Positions 3,640 to 5,166 of a DNA stretch of 5,166 nt are shown piece by piece. The stretch spans positions 1 to 5,166 of the forward strand of contig JABMSA010000556.1 of NCBI GenBank assembly GCA_013202185.1. Reading direction: 5' to 3'. Within the stretch, counting starts at the first letter, position 1. Each line of letters opens with the position of its first letter. This stretch comes from Planctomycetota bacterium. GTDB taxonomy: Bacteria; Planctomycetota; PUPC01; JABMSA01. The position numbers were made by a program, and so were the translations under genes. The notes below the pieces were generated by a model, which saw nothing but the letters and a program-made list of their open reading frames with translations, searched no databases and had not been told where the DNA came from.

Positions 3640-5166
3640 ATGAAGAACCAGGAAATCGCACAGGTTCTTGAGAAGATAGCCGACTGCCTCGAAATCAAGG
3701 GCGAGTCGGTGTTTCGCCAGAACGCCTACCGCCGCGCGGCGAGGGCCCTGGCCGACCTCGTCGAAGACGTGACACAACTGCACGAGCGCGGAAAGCTCGA
3801 GAGCATCGCCGGCATCGGCGAAGGCATGGCCGGGAAAATAGAAGAGTACCTCAAGACCGGCAAAATCAAGCGCTACGAAGAACTCAAGCGGGACCTGCCC
3901 GACAGCCTCATCGCCATGATGAGGATACAGGGGATGGGCCCCAAAACACTCAAGCTCATTCACGACCGACTCGGCATAAACTCCATCGACGAACTCGAGG
4001 CCGCCGCGAAGGACGGCAAGCTGAACGACCTGCCCGGGCTGGGCGCCGGAAAAACCGAGAACATCCTGCGCGGCATCGCTCTGGCCAAGGCGAGCGCCGG
4101 GCGCGTGCGCCTTGGCATGGCCCTGCCACTGGTCGAATCCATCATCCGCGAGCTCCGCAACAAAGTAAAACTCGACGAATGCCTGCCGGCCGGCAGCCTG
4201 CGACGATTGAAGGCAACCGTCGGAGACCTCGATATTCTCGCAGCCGGAGCCGACGGCAGGAAGATCATCGACGCCTTCACCAGGCTCCCACACGTGCGCG
4301 ACGTTCTCGCCAAGGGCGATACAAAGGGCTCGGTCATAACCGGCGAAGGCCTGCAGGTGGACCTGCGGGTGGTGCCGCCCGAATCATACGGCGCCGCCCT
4401 CCAATACTTCACCGGCTCGAAAGAGCACAACGTTCACCTCCGCGAGATCGCCCGCAAGAAAAAGCTGAAAGTGAACGAATACGGCGTGTTCAGGGGCGAA
4501 AAGAGCATCGCCGGCAAGACCGAGCAAGAAGTATATCGCGCGCTCGGGCTCGACTGGATACCGCCGGTCCTGCGCGAAAACAAAGGCGAAATCGAAGCCG
4601 CACAGGAAGGCAAGCTCCCCCGGCTAATCGAAGAAAAAAACATCCGTGGCGACCTCCACGTTCACTCCAGGTGGTCCGACGGCAAAGTCGACATCGAAGA
4701 AATGGTCAACGCCGCGAAAGAAATCGGCTACGAGTACGTTGCCATATCGGATCATTCCTTCTCGGCCACCATTGCCAACGGGCTGAATGTCGATCGGCTT
4801 CTCGAACAGCTCGAGGAGATCGAAACACTGCGGAAGAAGATCAAGGGCATCGCGATCCTCACCTCCACCGAGATGGACATCAAGCCCGACGGCTCGCTCG
4901 ACTTTCCCGACCACGTCCTCGAGAAGCTCGACGTCGTCACCGCGTCGATTCACTCCGCCTTCAAACAGCCCTCGCAGAAAGTGACCGGCCGCGTTCTGGC
5001 GGCACTTGACAACCCGCACGTAGACATCATCGGCCACCCCACAGGCGGGCTCATCGGCGTGCGCGAGCTGCGCCGCGGGCAATTATGCGTCCACAACCGG
5101 TTCCACCACGTGTGCCACCTGCGATGTCGGCAAGTACGCGAGCGCGGTCCACTCAACGGCTTGCAC
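3640..5166 (+). CDS. polX: Family X DNA polymerase with PHP domain, C-terminus lost at the right edge
   Basis: Bacterial PolX fills short gaps in DNA during repair, and its PHP domain is a metal-dependent 3'-5' exonuclease. Visible in order: an N-terminal 8-kDa-like helical domain with helix-hairpin-helix motifs IAGIGEGMAGKI (56-67) and IQGMGPKTLKLI (96-107); the palm with GSLRR (185-189), catalytic D196 and D198 in VGDLDIL, and D241 in VDLRV; YFTGS (256-260), as in DNA polymerase beta; then the PHP domain with H340 and H342 (DLHVHS), D371-H372 (SDHS), E411, H438 (ASIHSAF) and H466 (IGHPTG). The ATG at 3640 follows GGAGG by 12 bases. Similarity ends at LIGVRE (471-476, near 5067). The frame stays open to the window edge, but the last 33 residues are not PolX-like, and the expected final 90-100 residues with the terminal metal-binding Asp/His motif are missing. 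The intact family is about 570 residues. No clear promoter was seen in the 160 bases upstream. Confidence 0.9.
   Translation, partial: MKNQEIAQVLEKIADCLEIKGESVFRQNAYRRAARALADLVEDVTQLHERGKLESIAGIGEGMAGKIEEYLKTGKIKRYEELKRDLPDSLIAMMRIQGMGPKTLKLIHDRLGINSIDELEAAAKDGKLNDLPGLGAGKTENILRGIALAKASAGRVRLGMALPLVESIIRELRNKVKLDECLPAGSLRRLKATVGDLDILAAGADGRKIIDAFTRLPHVRDVLAKGDTKGSVITGEGLQVDLRVVPPESYGAALQYFTGSKEHNVHLREIARKKKLKVNEYGVFRGEKSIAGKTEQEVYRALGLDWIPPVLRENKGEIEAAQEGKLPRLIEEKNIRGDLHVHSRWSDGKVDIEEMVNAAKEIGYEYVAISDHSFSATIANGLNVDRLLEQLEEIETLRKKIKGIAILTSTEMDIKPDGSLDFPDHVLEKLDVVTASIHSAFKQPSQKVTGRVLAALDNPHVDIIGHPTGGLIGVRELRRGQLCVHNRFHHVCHLRCRQVRERGPLNGLH
5060..5166 (+). CDS. Cysteine-rich 17-residue repeat fragment in a shifted frame
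   Basis: In the +1 frame relative to polX, the last 107 bases encode CASCAAGNYASTTGSTT, then CATCDVGKYASAVHSTA, then another C before the window ends. CxxC pairs recur at an exact 17-residue (51-base) period, with conserved G-x-Y-A-S positions. This is the pattern of GCC2/GCC3, ephrin-receptor-like cysteine repeats found in large secreted or surface proteins of protists and algae and in some giant bacterial surface proteins. No start codon or ribosome binding site belongs to it, so it is the middle of a gene, joined here to polX. The first codons overlap the end of the PolX-like sequence through TGCGCGAGC (5060-5068). Chance is unlikely given two regular repeat units. Whether the join is natural cannot be told from this window. 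Confidence 0.55.

Noticed and set aside
3592..4293. Minus-strand open frame of 233 codons opposite the start of polX
   Set aside because: PolX motifs are unambiguous on the plus strand here; the antisense frame has no ribosome binding site that stands out or recognisable motif.
4179..5009. Long plus-strand open frame of 276 codons inside polX
   Set aside because: It is out of frame with the PolX reading frame, extremely arginine-rich, and has no domain; it is a composition shadow of polX.
1..5166. CRISPR array, tRNA, rRNA, transposase or toxin-antitoxin pair
   Set aside because: No regularly spaced direct repeats, cloverleaf, rRNA segments, transposase motifs or paired small toxin/antitoxin ORFs were seen on either strand.

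Overview
The window looks like bacterial chromosome from an uncultured member of the PVC group or a related lineage (Planctomycetota, Lentisphaerota or similar). This is inferred from the style of the genes: an ECF sigma factor fused to a long membrane-anchored tail, a small HEAT-repeat lipoprotein, and a bacterial PolX. Base composition is moderately GC-rich, genes have good Shine-Dalgarno sequences, and recognisable sigma70-type promoters sit in the intergenic gaps. No phylogenetic marker is present, so the phylum is a guess.

Layout. (1) At 1-59, minus strand, is the start of a gene that runs off the left edge, with a strong ribosome binding site and a good promoter at 172-199. (2) At 60-411 there is no gene; the stretch holds that promoter, an inverted repeat in the predicted leader, a pair of adjacent inverted repeats at 321-346 and a 12-bp palindrome. 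(3) From 2554 down to 412, minus strand, lies a compact three-part operon: a membrane-tethered ECF sigma factor (2554-1124), a stand-alone paralogue of its C-terminal module (1142-612, overlapping the sigma gene), and a small two-helix membrane ORF (615-412, ATGA overlap) broken by an in-frame TAA. (4) At 2555-2889 is a divergent intergenic region with one promoter for each side. (5) At 2890-3477, plus strand, is a lipoprotein with HEAT-like helical repeats, followed by a probable terminator and a G/C hairpin. (6) From 3640, plus strand, is a family X DNA polymerase/PHP protein whose similarity stops abruptly near 5067. (7) In the last 107 bases a different frame encodes a cysteine-rich 17-residue repeat unlike PolX.

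How it fits together. The sigma factor probably sits at the inner membrane, with its sigma2/sigma4 domains inside and a sensory module outside. Its downstream neighbour carries a second copy of that module. A CT dinucleotide tract lies exactly at the join of the two genes, and loss of one CT unit would fuse them into a single protein of about 646 residues. The two genes may therefore be one gene split by a frameshift, a phase-variable gene, or two translationally coupled genes. The join near 5060-5068, where PolX gives way to the Cys repeat, is either an assembly chimera at a contig end or a real recombination. The tandem sensory module with its CT junction and the PolX/Cys-repeat junction are the two places most worth checking.
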